Assembly: GCA_036245525.1 (NCBI GenBank)
Contig: BTPG01000004.1
Location: 215,435,959 to 215,499,958, forward strand
Direction: 5' to 3'
DNA from: Semisulcospira habei
Taxonomy: Eukaryota > Mollusca > Gastropoda > Semisulcospiridae
DNA: 64,000 bases
The number at the start of each line of letters is the position of its first letter. Within the stretch, counting starts at the first letter, position 1. The notes under the pieces are model-generated. The model had not been told where the DNA came from and searched no databases. It was given only the letters and a program-made list of their open reading frames with translations. The translations under genes and the position numbers were made by a program. Below, piece by piece: positions 1-10,561 of this stretch.

Positions 1-19
1 GATGATGATCTGCAGGCAG

Positions 20-92
20 ATCGACCATGATAGTTCAAGGGTAGTGTCGGAATAGCTTGGCGCCTACAGGCACCACCATTGATCAACATCGT
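20..92. mobile_element. B-family hairpin, truncated right arm
   Basis: The left stem of family B (GATCGACCATGATAGTTC, then the GGCGCC tip) is intact. The right arm has lost most of its length and only CACCACC and TTGATC remain. Confidence 0.6.
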
Positions 93-324
93 GTCGTGGC
101 ATGATGGGTTAGGGCGGATTGCAGATAACGTGGGAGTTTGATCTTATGTTTCTAACTGGTCGGCCGGTGTAGAGCACTACAATGACAAATCGACCAAGGT
201 TTAATTTTGTGCACTTACGGCCACACACGGCCACATTCGGCTGATTGACTCGAATCATTTCCAGTGGCAACATTTGCGGATAACAGGCCAAAGAAGCAAA
301 AATGGCTGTAACGCCAGATGGAAC

Positions 325-764
325 CAGGGGCGAATCTGGGGGTTGTGGGGGTGGGGGTGGGGGTGGGGGTGGGGGGTGGATGGGTGGTTCCAGGGGTTGC
401 GGGGTGCCTCAGACCCAAAATTCTTTAAAATGCAAGTTTGGAACCCACCTCCATTCCAGTCCCCGTTTGATATTTTGGCGAATTTTGACACACACGCCCC
501 CGTCCCCGCTCCTCCATCCCCCCTCTTTTTTTGTGTGGATACTTTGGCGAGTGGTGAGACATAAGTCTTGATCTGACACGCTTACACCCCCCACTTCCTC
601 CCACGCCCCCCTCCCCCCCCCCCCACACACACACATCGTTGTTTGTTTTCCTGCCATTGGAAGCAAGGTCTAGTGTCGGAAGGCCTTTTGGGTCAAGTTG
701 AAGGTCCCAAGCAAAAAGTTGGAACCCCTCTCACCCCCCCCCCGAAGTATATGATCCGCACCTG
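325..764 (+). mobile_element. Small DNA-transposon-like element with CAGGGGCGRATC termini
   Basis: The left end reads CAGGGGCGAATCTGGGGG. The right end, on the other strand, reads CAGGTGCGGATCATATACTT, giving an imperfect terminal inverted repeat about 440 bp apart. Part of the interior is shared, inverted, with 58,763-59,035, which starts CAGGGGCGGATCAG. There is no coding capacity, and a superfamily cannot be assigned from these ends. Confidence 0.5.
338..379 (+). repeat. (GGGGGT)n tract
   Basis: Six or more runs of four to six G separated by single T on the plus strand. The pattern fits an intramolecular G-quadruplex, which is an inference from pattern only. Confidence 0.75.
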
Positions 765-1216
765 TGCAGCAAAGACGTGCGTACGCCCAAAATCCCAGGT
801 CGATCTGGCGTGACCGAGTGGGGGGTGGGGGTGGAGGGTAGTAGTTTCGGTCAAGGTATACGCGCCGTGGGAGCGACTGAGGGAGTGTACAGCCACCAGT
901 TGCAGGAAGCTTTCCCAAGCCAGTCACTGCCAGCCAACTGTCCACTCTGCATTGCAGAGCGATTTTTGCGTGGGACTACAAACAGCTCAAAACAAAGCCG
1001 CTAGGACAAGGACCGGTAGCTACTGGCTACTGCAAATTACGAGCAATTCAACCCAGGGATCAAGCTCAGCAAGGTGCTCCGCTATCGCTCGAAATGCACT
1101 GAAACCTGCACAGGTCCGTCTCACTAAGTTACTGGCGCCAGTATATGTAACTGGGTATCGGATGTAGAGCGCGCAGGTCTCTATCTCCCACTGGGGATGC
1201 CCACGGGTAAGCAAAC
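765..1216. other. No supported feature
   Basis: Unique-looking sequence without a convincing reading frame, repeat relationship within the window, or RNA structure. Confidence 0.5.
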
Positions 1217-1292
1217 CCTCGGGTCGACGTCAGCCTTAGCTGGCCCGCGCACGGCCGTGCGCGGGCTAGCTAAAGCTGACGTCGATCCGAGG
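1217..1292. repeat. F-family GC-rich hairpin
   Basis: Near-perfect inverted repeat centred on GCACGGCCGTGC. The outer stem is CTCGGGTCGACGTCAGC paired with its complement, ending at 1,292. The loop is essentially absent. Confidence 0.8.
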
Positions 1293-1406
1293 ACCTTTTG
1301 CGGTTAACTCAATTCCCTGCCAGTTGACGCAAATTGTGTTTATGAAATCTTCGTTCATTCAAACCCACAGGCGTCCGGCCGGTGAACACGGACAAAAAAG
1401 TGATGT

Positions 1407-1470
1407 CAGCAAGAGGCATAGATCCTCATGAGCCCCGGCACCTGCGGGCGCTCATGAGGATATAATAGCT
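1407..1470 (-). mobile_element. A-family hairpin, degenerate, reverse orientation
   Basis: The stem TCAGCAAGAGGCATAGATCC is intact on the left. The right arm is partly eroded (ATGAGGATATAATAG). The TGTCAGC flank marks it as reversed relative to the copy at 1,808. TTAA termini are not clear. Confidence 0.65.
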
Positions 1471-1807
1471 GGATCGTGTTCACAGTTCTTTATCTCGACA
1501 ATGTTTCGGCAGCTATGAGCATCTGCCGCTGACGTGACTCGGACCGATGGGCCTGCAATGATTTTCCGATGACACGTCCTCGCTCAGTCATGCACGGCAC
1601 CCTGTGTAGCAGGTCCCCGATGACAAAATGTCGTCCACACAGCCAATCGATCACGCACCGCATTGCGCAGGCGGAAGCCTCCGCACCTTCGCCAATACGA
1701 GTGTCTGAGGTGGTTCTGCTTAGTTTGCGCGGACGTGGGACCAGGCAGGACCCTAGGCGCTTAGGCTGCAGGGTTGCTCCTGGTTCCTTTCAATTACAAT
1801 CTTAATC

Positions 1808-2016
1808 TTAATCCCTTCACCGCCGAGAAAAAAGCGAAGGCGAGCCGACTGCAAGAGGCATAGATCCTCATGAGCCCCCGCAGTTTGCGGGGGCTCATGA
1901 GGATCTATGCCTCTTGCTGAAATCAGTTTTGTATCCATGTTCCTTGGACGGCTGGGGATCTTTGATGTTGAATGGACGATTTCAAGATGACGTTCTGATG
2001 GCGGTGACGGGGTTAA
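1808..2016 (+). mobile_element. A-family MITE, complete, TTAA-bounded
   Basis: This 209-bp element begins TTAATCCCTTCACCGCC and ends GGCGGTGACGGGGTTAA, so the terminal inverted repeat and the TTAA at both ends can be read directly. A 67-bp near-perfect hairpin lies at 1,851-1,917. TTAA targets with CCC/GGG termini are typical of piggyBac-type transposition; assignment to that group is inference. There is no coding capacity. Confidence 0.85.
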
Positions 2017-2643
2017 CCTTTGAAGATTTCCGCCGACCAAGGATCAGGAATGGGGGAAAGGTTAACCCCATACTCTCTGCTAATCATACCAGATTCCGAG
2101 CCTTTGTGGCACGACCAGACCAGCTACAAGGTGTCCACCATCTCCTCCACATGCAAGCTGAAGATACCACTCAGAGCCAGTGGTGAAATCATCCTAGTCC
2201 AGGGAGCTAATATTATTGTCTCAGAGGGCAACATGAAAATGTGGGGGCTACGGTCCTGGGGCAGAATGTGAGTTGAGTTGTTGGGAGTCCTCTGGCGCAA
2301 ACCAAACCTCTCTGTTGTGAGAGGAAGGAAGGACGTTTCTTGTCGGAAACAGAATCGATGGGTGCGTGATGTCCTCTACGTGGACAGGAAGGTCAGTCAT
2401 TGCACTGAGACTGAACCAGACGGAAAGTTATCGAAAACGCGGAATCGTGTCGCTATTGTTAATTTTAAGGTCAAGGTCAAAGTCAAGGGACTATATTATA
2501 TTATTGTAGTTCTGCCTGGTTGCCAGGGGTTCTGAACTCGTCCCTTCCTGCCGGTTGTTGATTTTGCTATTTCTTGTTGTAGTGTACAGCTGTCCGGACT
2601 AGCAACACCGCCATGTGAAAGCAGGGGAAAGTAAGCTCAGCCT
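2017..2643. other. No supported feature
   Basis: No repeat partner, RNA or recognisable protein. Short open frames here resemble no family I know. Confidence 0.5.
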
Positions 2644-2706
2644 TTTGTGAAAACCGAGATTTTCATTGTAATACAATGAAAATCCTGCTTTTCATAGAAA
2701 TGGACA
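2644..2706. repeat. E-family hairpin
   Basis: Palindrome centred on TTCATTGTAATACAATGAA with arms running into TTTTGTGAAA and TTTCATAGAAA. Confidence 0.75.
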
Positions 2707-2760
2707 TTATTTTACTGCTAAGTTACTGTATTTGCCGTAAAGTAGAGATGCACGCCGATG

Positions 2761-2830
2761 TGACGAGAAGAACCCAAACGGAGAAAGAAACACGCTTAGA
2801 AAAGACAGTTACATCACCATATATCATTTT
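2761..2830 (-). mobile_element. Penelope-like element 3'-end remnant
   Basis: GAGAAAGAAACACGCTTAGA followed by AAAGACAGTTACA matches the last part of the Penelope-like tail seen at 4,803, 12,190 and, inverted, 15,800. Confidence 0.6.
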
Positions 2831-3243
2831 TTTTTCAAAATCGACAAACAAACGTGTATAGAGATCAGTCGCTAAATCTGGGAATCGCTGTGTGACTAAC
2901 ACGCGCATCGTTCTTCCTTTTCAAATAACAACTTGGACCATAAGTTCAGTTCCCTCTCTCTCTCTCTCTCTCTCTTTTCAAGCTTGAAGAAAAGAAATTC
3001 AGCCATATTTCTTGGCAGCAAGTCCAAGCCTTGGAGTATCTCTAAGCGCGGCAATATCATGTTCGGAAAATGTCCGATCGCACCTTTATCTAATGTGTAC
3101 TTGATGACAGTCCAGACCTGCATGCAAATTAATAAGGGAGGTAAATGCGATGAAGAAGAGATCAGTGCTCGAGTACCAGCCTCTCTCCCCTCAGAATCTC
3201 GTCAGTTCAGTCTGGTTCACGCAGAAGCGTCCAAGACTGATAC

Positions 3244-3447
3244 CAACCTTTTTCATCCTTATGCACTATTGCTTGAAATAAATTTGAAACCGTAGTTCAA
3301 GGGTGGTGCCAGAATAGCTTGGCGCCTCAGTCACCAAGCTATTCTGGCACCGCCCTTGAACCAAAATAGTTGATCTCTCTCCAAATCTGTAATGTAGCCT
3401 TCATAAGAAAATAAGCAAAAATCAACTTCAGGATGTAATGGCGCAAC
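3244..3447 (+). mobile_element. B3-type MITE
   Basis: The left end CAACCTTTTTCATCCTTA and right end TCAGGATGTAATGGCGCAAC are diverged TTAACCC-type termini. The inner hairpin at 3,293-3,361 pairs GTTCAAGGGTGGTGCCAGA with its complement. The right end overlaps the start of a D-family palindrome. Confidence 0.7.
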
Positions 3448-3532
3448 CCTTTGACTGCCGGTAGCGCTTTTTGTCGAGGTGATTCCTGCAGGAATCACCT
3501 CGACAAAAGGCGCTGCCTACAGTCAAAGGGTT
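3445..3532. mobile_element. D-family palindrome, nearly perfect
   Basis: AACCCTTTGACTGCCGG at the left and CAGTCAAAGGGTT at the right. The arms pair through to the centre GATTCCTGCAGGAATC with no loop. The interior has a few mismatches. Confidence 0.85.
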
Positions 3533-4042
3533 AGCAGCCAGGCTATCTCCTCACAGATTTGACATTTAATAGCTGTGGAGTTCCTGTGGTTCAGGACACA
3601 TGAGCCATGCTAGCAAAGGACGAGCCATGTGAGCGATGCGTGGTAGGGGTGGGGGTGGACGATGCATGGTAGGGGTGAGGGTTAGGCTTGGCTTGGTGTC
3701 AGTGAGGACACTACGATCAGCATATTGGCAAGACCCAGGGTCCACGCCAGCGGTAGCGAATCGAGCGAAGCAACCAGTGTGGACTAATACGTGATGGGAG
3801 GTGGAGGTGGGGGCTGGGAGGGGGGAGATAAGGGGACACTAATGGTATTGCCGCTTTGATCCAGACTACCCAAATCGAGTGCGTTCATGGTTCATTTGGC
3901 CAACTGACAAGTCATCTGGGTAGATCATCAGCTGCTCGGCCATCTCCGCAATAGTCGATCTTCGGAAATCAGAACTGGGTCACAACTGCGGAAATCAGAA
4001 CTGGGTCACAACTGCGCGCGTTTCGACGCGGAAAACAGCTGA
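3533..4042. other. No supported gene; G-rich direct repeat
   Basis: Contains two copies of GATGCRTGGTAGGGGTG near 3,636 and 3,661, and a duplicated CGGAAATCAGAACTGGGTCA at 3,963 and 3,989. Nothing else is recognised. Confidence 0.5.
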
Positions 4043-4112
4043 TTAACCTTTGGGTGTCGGTAGCGGTTTTAGTCGCGATGATTCCTGATTCTGATGCAGG
4101 AGTGACTATTAA
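4043..4112 (+). mobile_element. D-family, right arm lost
   Basis: The left arm TTAACCTTTGGGTGTCGG runs to the central GATTCCTG. The right arm is replaced by a short unrelated stretch ending at a TTAA that is shared with the next element. Confidence 0.65.
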
Positions 4113-4327
4113 CCCCTTCACTACCAGAAAAATGGAAGACAAGGCATCGTATTTGCATACGATGCCTTGTATGAGGTATAGATCCTCATGAGTTGGTGGG
4201 GGCTCATGAGGATCTATACCTTTTCCAGACACTACTTAATATCCATGTTCGTTGGGGCTCTTTGATGTTGCATTTACAAGATGATTTCAAAAACACGATC
4301 CGCGTCCACAGACAGTGAAGGAATTAA
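4109..4327 (+). mobile_element. A-family MITE, complete, with a second internal palindrome
   Basis: Termini TTAACCCCTTCACTACC and ACAGTGAAGGAATTAA. The A hairpin is at 4,171-4,232. An extra 32-bp palindrome (ACAAGGCATCGTAT plus complement, 4,139-4,170) lies between the left terminus and the A stem, so the element carries two hairpins in series. Confidence 0.8.
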
Positions 4328-4539
4328 ATTAGGGGTCTACTCCACGAAATCTTCACGCCCCCTCTCTTCCCTCCCCCTCCGCACTCCTCCTCCCCCTCTC
4401 CCCCCCCCCCCCCCCCCCCCGCGCTCCCTCCCAGCCCCTCCCCACGACCAGGCGGCCATTTCCCCCTGTGACAAGACATCGACTTTGCCACTAAATGTCC
4501 TGTATGTGTATGCTGCAATTAACCCTGGCAAACTTTTTG

Positions 4540-4605
4540 TTAAACCTCGTGACTGCTACTAACGATACCGTTCGATGGTATCGTCATTAGCAGTCGAGGG
4601 GTTAA
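4540..4605. mobile_element. L-type 66-bp palindrome bounded by TTAA
   Basis: The whole unit, from TTAAACCTCGTGACTGC to GCAGTCGAGGGGTTAA, is one hairpin with the short loop GTTCGAT. It is structurally like family C with an unrelated stem. Confidence 0.75.
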
Positions 4606-4766
4606 TGTCAGAAAGCAGACATTTTCAAACTCCAGATCAAAAGTGTGCTGCTTCTTTCATTACAACGCACTTTGAGTTCTTCTCTTATTGTTTGACGTCA
4701 TATCGTCGGTTGCATTTCCCCGCCACGAAACAAGATCAGCTGCAAACTGTGTACTTGTTTAATCAA

Positions 4767-5150
4767 TCCAGACCAAAAAGGTGACTGCCAAGCCGCGGTG
4801 TAATATGCAAAGAAGTACCCAACGGAGAAAGAAACACGCTTAGAAAAGACGGGTACAACACAATTTATTAATATTTCGGGTAAATACCCTTTGTCAAAAT
4901 AGACAAACAAACAAACAGAGAGATTAACCGCTACTTATCTTCATTGGCAGAAGGAATGTGGCAACTGAAGGAGGTGACGTAAAATAAAAGAAAAGGAAGA
5001 ACAAAAGTGCGGAAAAAGTAAAAATGACGTCAACAAAAAATCGTAAGAGAGAGACTCGGAAAGAACCTGAACACGAGAGTCAAGAGTGTGTGCAAGCACG
5101 TGCAGGAGCAAGCAAAAGAAAAGGCGTGTAGGTGAGGCCAGAGAAAGAGA
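4767..5150 (-). mobile_element. Penelope-like element 3' end, 5'-truncated
   Basis: On the minus strand this carries the end of the Penelope-like 3' region, including GGGTATTTACCCGAAA and TCTAAGCGTGTTTCTT, and ends at TTTTGGTCTGGATTG. It matches 12,136-12,510 base for base over long stretches. Confidence 0.8.
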
Positions 5151-5285
5151 GAGAACAATGAACAATGAACAATGAACCTTTATTTTCCAACGGTAGAAGT
5201 TATTGGTAACAGGACCAGTTTTCAAACTTGCCGTTGCTACATCTACTACATAAGTGACATAGACATGTAAACATACACATACCGC
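5151..5285 (-). mobile_element. Retroposon 3' end with (CATTGTT)n tail
   Basis: GAACAATGAACAATGAAC precedes CTTTATTTTCCAACGG. Read on the minus strand this is an AATAAAG signal followed by a short tandem tail. The CTTGCCGTTGCTAC motif recurs at 26,866, and inverted at 34,430. Confidence 0.55.
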
Positions 5286-5340
5286 ACACTGCTGCATGCA
5301 TGCATTCGCTCACGCTCGCACGCACGCACCACGCACGCAC

Positions 5341-5440
5341 CACGCACGCACATACACACACACACACACACACACATACCCACACACACACACACGCACT
5401 CAGGTACGCACGCATGCACGTCACAACTCGCGCATGCACG

Positions 5441-5515
<75 letters not shown>

Positions 5516-5553
5516 ATGCACACCTCAATTACGCATGCACACACGCACGAACA

Positions 5554-5593
<40 letters not shown>
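5341..5593. repeat. Compound (CA)n / (CT)n microsatellite
   Basis: Long CA tracts interrupted by CGCA variants, then a pure CT tract at 5,554-5,592. Confidence 0.95.
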
Positions 5594-5597
<4 letters not shown>

Positions 5598-5810
5598 CAC
5601 ACACACGCGCACACACTTACACACGCACGCACTCACGCACATACGCACAAAAACAAACACACGCTCTCGGCCACGCACTCCAGACATACATACGTGCACA
5701 CGCGTACGCACAAAAATATAAAATGAGTAAAAATGCAAAGTAAAGCAATAAACAGAAAATCATTAAGTACATTAGAGTTCATACAGCAAGGGCAAATATG
5801 TATGCAGGTG

Positions 5811-5812
<2 letters not shown>

Positions 5813-5892
<80 letters not shown>

Positions 5893-5959
5893 CTCTCTCT
5901 CTCTCTCTCACGCCGGCACACACACACACATACACACGCACACACAGCATGCACGCACG

Positions 5960-6040
<81 letters not shown>
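5813..6040. repeat. Compound (CT)n / (CA)n microsatellite; empty insertion site
   Basis: A CT tract is followed by an uninterrupted CA tract at about 5,969-6,039. The same flanks elsewhere (7,765 and 10,556) enclose a 2.7-kb element, so this tract represents the unoccupied site. Confidence 0.9.
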
Positions 6041-6043
<3 letters not shown>

Positions 6044-6188
6044 CACAGATACGCGAGCGCGCGCCCAAAATATCGAGCACACACATATGAAGGCAAAAAC
6101 AATATACACAGTACATGCAGTATTCAATGTACTCTTTGGCATTCGAATATTATGATACGGCTATGGGAAAAAGGGACTCAGGTGCTAT

Positions 6189-6688
6189 NNNNNNNNNNNN
6201 NNNNNNNNNNNNNNNNNNNNNNNNNNNNNNNNNNNNNNNNNNNNNNNNNNNNNNNNNNNNNNNNNNNNNNNNNNNNNNNNNNNNNNNNNNNNNNNNNNNN
6301 NNNNNNNNNNNNNNNNNNNNNNNNNNNNNNNNNNNNNNNNNNNNNNNNNNNNNNNNNNNNNNNNNNNNNNNNNNNNNNNNNNNNNNNNNNNNNNNNNNNN
6401 NNNNNNNNNNNNNNNNNNNNNNNNNNNNNNNNNNNNNNNNNNNNNNNNNNNNNNNNNNNNNNNNNNNNNNNNNNNNNNNNNNNNNNNNNNNNNNNNNNNN
6501 NNNNNNNNNNNNNNNNNNNNNNNNNNNNNNNNNNNNNNNNNNNNNNNNNNNNNNNNNNNNNNNNNNNNNNNNNNNNNNNNNNNNNNNNNNNNNNNNNNNN
6601 NNNNNNNNNNNNNNNNNNNNNNNNNNNNNNNNNNNNNNNNNNNNNNNNNNNNNNNNNNNNNNNNNNNNNNNNNNNNNNNNNNNNNNNN
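6189..6688. other. Assembly gap (500 N)
   Basis: Exactly 500 unknown bases, the form used for a gap of unknown size. It lies between two near-identical blocks. Confidence 0.99.
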
Positions 6689-7256
6689 CAACACAATTTA
6701 TTAATATTTCGGGTAAATACCCTTTGTCAAAATAGACAAACAAACAAACAGAGAGATTAACCGCTACTTATCTTCATTGGCAGAAGGAATGTGGCAACTG
6801 AAGGAGGTGACGTAAAATAAAAGAAAAGGAAGAACAAAAGTGCGGAAAAAGTAAAAATGACGTCAACAAAAAATCGTAAGAGAGAGACTCGGAAAGAACC
6901 TGAACACGAGAGTCAAGAGTGTGTGCAAGCACGTGCAGGAGCAAGCAAAAGAAAAGGCGTGTAGGTGAGGCCAGAGAAAGAGAGAGAACAATGAACAATG
7001 AACAATGAACCTTTATTTTCCAACGGTAGAAGTTATTGGTAACAGGACCAGTTTTCAAACTTGCCGTTGCTACATCTACTACATAAGTGACATAGACATG
7101 TAAACATACACATACCGCACACTGCTGCATGCATGCATTCGCTCACGCTCGCACGCACGCACCACTCACGCACATACACACACACACACACACATACCCA
7201 CACACACACACGCACTCAGGTACGCACGCATGCACATCACAACTCGCGCATGCACG

Positions 7257-7327
<71 letters not shown>

Positions 7328-7363
7328 ATGCACACCTCAATTACGCATGCACACACGCACGAA

Positions 7364-7440
<77 letters not shown>

Positions 7441-7643
7441 GCGCACACACTTACACACGCACGCACTCACGCACATACGCACAAAAACAAACACACGCTC
7501 TCGGCCACGCACTCCAGACATACATACGTGCACACGCGTACGCACAAAAATATAAAATGAGTAAAAATGCAAAGTAAAGCAATAAACAGAAAATCATTAA
7601 GTACATTAGAGTTCATACAGCAAGGGCAAATATGTATGCAGGT

Positions 7644-7707
<64 letters not shown>

Positions 7708-7755
7708 GCCGGCACACACACACATACACACGCACACACAGCATGCACGCACGCG

Positions 7756-7825
<70 letters not shown>
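6689..7825. repeat. Duplicated block, copy 2
   Basis: Same order and orientation as 4,856-6,039: Penelope-like tail, retroposon tail, then (CA)n/(CT)n tracts. Differences are mostly tract lengths. A tandem duplication or two haplotypes joined across the gap would both explain it. Confidence 0.9.
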
Positions 7826-7827
<2 letters not shown>

Positions 7828-8555
7828 AACACAAAACCCTCAGACTGGGTTACCTACCATTTTATGTGAAAATGGGTTCCCATATTTCTATTTATTCTAG
7901 GGCTCTGGAGTTGATGCCAATGTTTAGAACTCACCTTATAACTAAGCTCTACAACTTAAAATAAAATAGACATTTTCTAGAAACAGAGCCACTGGATGGA
8001 AAAAAAATGGGTTTTTACCCAAAAAAGTGGGTGCCTCTCACACAAAACTGGGATTACAGTGAAAATACCTCACTAAAGATACCTTTGGTTGATTTTACTA
8101 TTATGATTGTTTGAGTGGGGTTGTAAGGGAGTTGGGGGGGGGAGAAGTGTGTGTGTGTGTGTGGGGGGGGGGGGGGGGAGAGGGGGGGGCGAGGGGGGGG
8201 GGGAGAGGGGGGTCATCACTTTTGGTTTATAGAGCTGCTCAATGCGCTCTTATGAATGAAAGATTTTCATTATCAGTGGAATCAGTAGGTCATTTCAGAG
8301 GCGCACACCGAGTTGCACGTCAAACCACTCACAAATACTCATTTGGAGTGCACCAGATGGATCCAGTTGGCAAAGTCCCACATTCCACACTATAGGACAG
8401 CTAAGACTGAAAAGCAATCGCGGCGTTTATGGCGCGGTACAAGGTTTAAAACTAAGAAAATGTTGTTTTTAGAAGCGTGTCGGGCAAAAGTTTTTATGAA
8501 AACTGTTTTTAAAACCTCTTTTAACTCAACTTTTCTTAATGTTAAAAGTGTTTTA

Positions 8556-8933
8556 TTGTACATTACTTAACGTCCCGACAGCAACAAGGCTTTCTCAGGA
8601 CGTGCCTGCACTGCTTGTGAAAAAACAACAACTAAACAGAACATTGAATGTATGTCGCCAGCCGGTCAAATACATTAAATAAACCTAACACATGGGGCCT
8701 ACATAAAGCTAAGACCATTTAGCAACACACATCCAATATCAAGAGCTACAGGCAGTGCAGACAGTAGGGAGAGTTTTAAAAAGGCAAATACAGGTGAATG
8801 GACAAAGGGCCGACAGAGACACATGCCCCAGAATCAGAGAGAAAAACCCACCCTGTGGGGCTGACCAGGGTGCCCCTGGAAAATAAAAAGTAGTTAACCC
8901 CCACCCGAGTCCCCCAGGGCAGACCCGGGTGGG
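8556..8933 (-). mobile_element. X retroposon, copy 1, with 15-bp target duplication
   Basis: A 378-bp unit flanked by a perfect direct repeat GTTAAAAGTGTTTTA (8,541-8,555 and 8,934-8,948). Read on the minus strand it starts CCCCACCCGGGTCTGCCC and ends TGTCGGGACGTTAAGTAATG. Absent from the matching place in the second (CA)n-bounded copy. A target duplication of variable length plus a GACGTTAA tail fits a SINE or LINE 3' fragment. Confidence 0.75.
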
Positions 8934-9121
8934 GTTAAAAGTGTTTTAATTTACAAGCATGTCGTAACTGATATGCATCTATTCCAACGTATAGTGCTGG
9001 ATATTTTTCCCATCCTCGCCTTCTCTCGGGCTTCGCTCAACACTCGACTTTCCAGTCCTTCCCTGAAACACCCCCAACCGGTCTGCCCTCAACACTCGAC
9101 TTTCCAGTCCTTCCTTCAAAC

Positions 9122-9488
9122 ACCCCCAACCGGGTCTGCCCTGGGGGACTTTTTAGTTCCCAGGGGCACCCTGGTCAGCCCCACAGGGTGGGTTTTTTCT
9201 CTATATTCCGGGGGCATGTGTTTCTGTCTACCCTTGGTCCATTCACCTGCATTTTCCTTTTTTAAACTCTCCCTACTGTCTGCGCTGCCTGTGGCTCTTG
9301 ATATTCGATGTGTGTTGCTAAATGGTCTTAGCTTTATTTAGGCCCCATGTCGTAGGTTTTATTTAACGTATTGGACCGGCTGGCGACATACATTCAATAT
9401 TCTGTTGAGTTTTTGTCACTAGCAGTGCAGGCACGTCCTGAGAAAGTCTTGTTGCTGTCGGGACGTTAAGCAATGTACAATCAATCAA
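9122..9488 (+). mobile_element. X retroposon, copy 2, with 13-bp target duplication
   Basis: A 367-bp copy in the opposite orientation, flanked by CCTTCCTTCAAAC at 9,109-9,121 and 9,489-9,501. It starts ACCCCCAACCGGGTCTGCCC and ends CAATGTACAATCAATCAA. A separate ~52-bp tandem duplication of the target and element start lies immediately upstream (about 9,035-9,121). Confidence 0.75.
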
Positions 9489-9912
9489 CCTTCCTTCAAA
9501 CGGACAGCATTCACACAAATAATACTTTACTATTACATCAGAAAATGGCCCATCCAAGCCTGCACTCTTTTAACTGCACTAAACGACTGACTGGACTAGC
9601 AGACGACGCATGAAACGACGCTGACTCTGTGACGTCATTTCCATTCAATCAATTTGTGCATACAATCCAAAAGGAGATGCGGCATTGATAACATCGACAA
9701 ACCTACAAAATAAAGCAACAGGTTCAACCAAAAGGTCGGGCAGGACAAAAGACAACAGCAGCCTCACCCAAAGTCTAAACGTCCTCTCTTACAATGCGCA
9801 CTCATACAATCACTTCACTTCTTAGCAACCGGCGCACGAATATAATTATAGGCTAAGTCAAACTGAAACAGAAGATAGTGGCGGAAAACCCTTTAAAATA
9901 GAAACAAAGAAC

Positions 9913-9945
9913 GACGTTTCAGATCAAATATTCTTCATCTGACAT
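9913..9945 (-). ncRNA. Hammerhead-ribozyme-like core
   Basis: On the minus strand it reads CAGATGAAG, a short stem-loop, then CTGAAACGTC. This resembles the hammerhead core CUGAUGA...GAAA with one substitution in the first box. Hammerheads are known in Penelope-like pseudo-LTRs; activity here is not shown. Confidence 0.35.
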
Positions 9946-10499
9946 GGAAACAAACGTAGAAAACGTATAGGCTAAGTCCCTGGTGAACGTATACATGAAT
10001 CTCAAATCTGCACTAGACATGACCTTTCTCCACATCACCCCGGAAGTACATTACAACTCAACACTTTTTTTTAACAAAAACAACAACACACCCTCAAATA
10101 ACAAACCTAATTCTGTAGAAACATAAACAATTTACTCCCTGAAACAACAAAATATCCCCCCTGACCCATATCAGCTATGAAGTTATTTATAGCTAGCTGA
10201 GAAGGGTGATGTAATACATACACGCTCATTTTCAGGGTTCTGTGTGCCAACACACACACACATTGCTGGGAGGGACAAGTTTTCAAACACACTACCGGCG
10301 TGTCTGTTAAACACAAAAGTGCATGTGTTAACGCCAAAATGAGAAAAACGGATTTTTTTACTTTTTATGAATCTTTACCGCAAGACAATGCAGAAACAAC
10401 CCTCAGAAAAAGTGGGTGTCTGACTTGGGAACCCAGAATTATACACATACCCAGTTTCCATAAGGATGGTAAAGACAGTCACCCGTTTCAGCTCTTTCG

Positions 10500-10503
<4 letters not shown>

Positions 10504-10557
<54 letters not shown>
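10504..10557. repeat. (AC)n at right border of the (CA)n-bounded element
   Basis: A pure dinucleotide tract that continues into the same flank seen at 6,040 (GAGTCAC, then ATACGCGAGCGCGCGCCC). Confidence 0.9.

Positions 10558-10561
<4 letters not shown>

Larger units (their letters stand above)
4856..6188. repeat. Duplicated block, copy 1 (left of the assembly gap)
   Basis: Matches 6,689-7,825 and 10,553-10,722 almost exactly apart from microsatellite lengths. It includes a Penelope-like tail, a retroposon tail and compound (CA)n/(CT)n tracts. Confidence 0.9.
7826..10503 (+). mobile_element. (CA)n-bounded element, copy 1
   Basis: Starts directly after (CA)n with ACAAAACCCTCAGACTGGG and ends AGTCACCCGTTTCAGC before (AC)n. 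It is homologous along its length to the reverse complement of 16,778-18,864. The left end carries several TGGGT motifs and the right end carries repeated ACCCA-type motifs, suggestive of subterminal binding sites. There is no open frame of note. Two ~370-bp retroposons are inserted in it. The duplicated flanking locus at 5,969-6,039 lacks it. Confidence 0.75.

Noticed and set aside
1851..1917. Rho-independent terminators at the GC-rich hairpins
   Set aside because: Not a bacterial context, no T run follows, and the hairpins belong to dispersed elements.
5296..6155. Long His/Thr- or Cys/Val-rich open frames
   Set aside because: They are direct translations of (CA)n/(TG)n and (CT)n tracts on either strand, with no complex sequence between.
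8556..9488. One large palindromic transposon
   Set aside because: Two separate target duplications (15 bp and 13 bp) show two independent insertions in opposite orientation.
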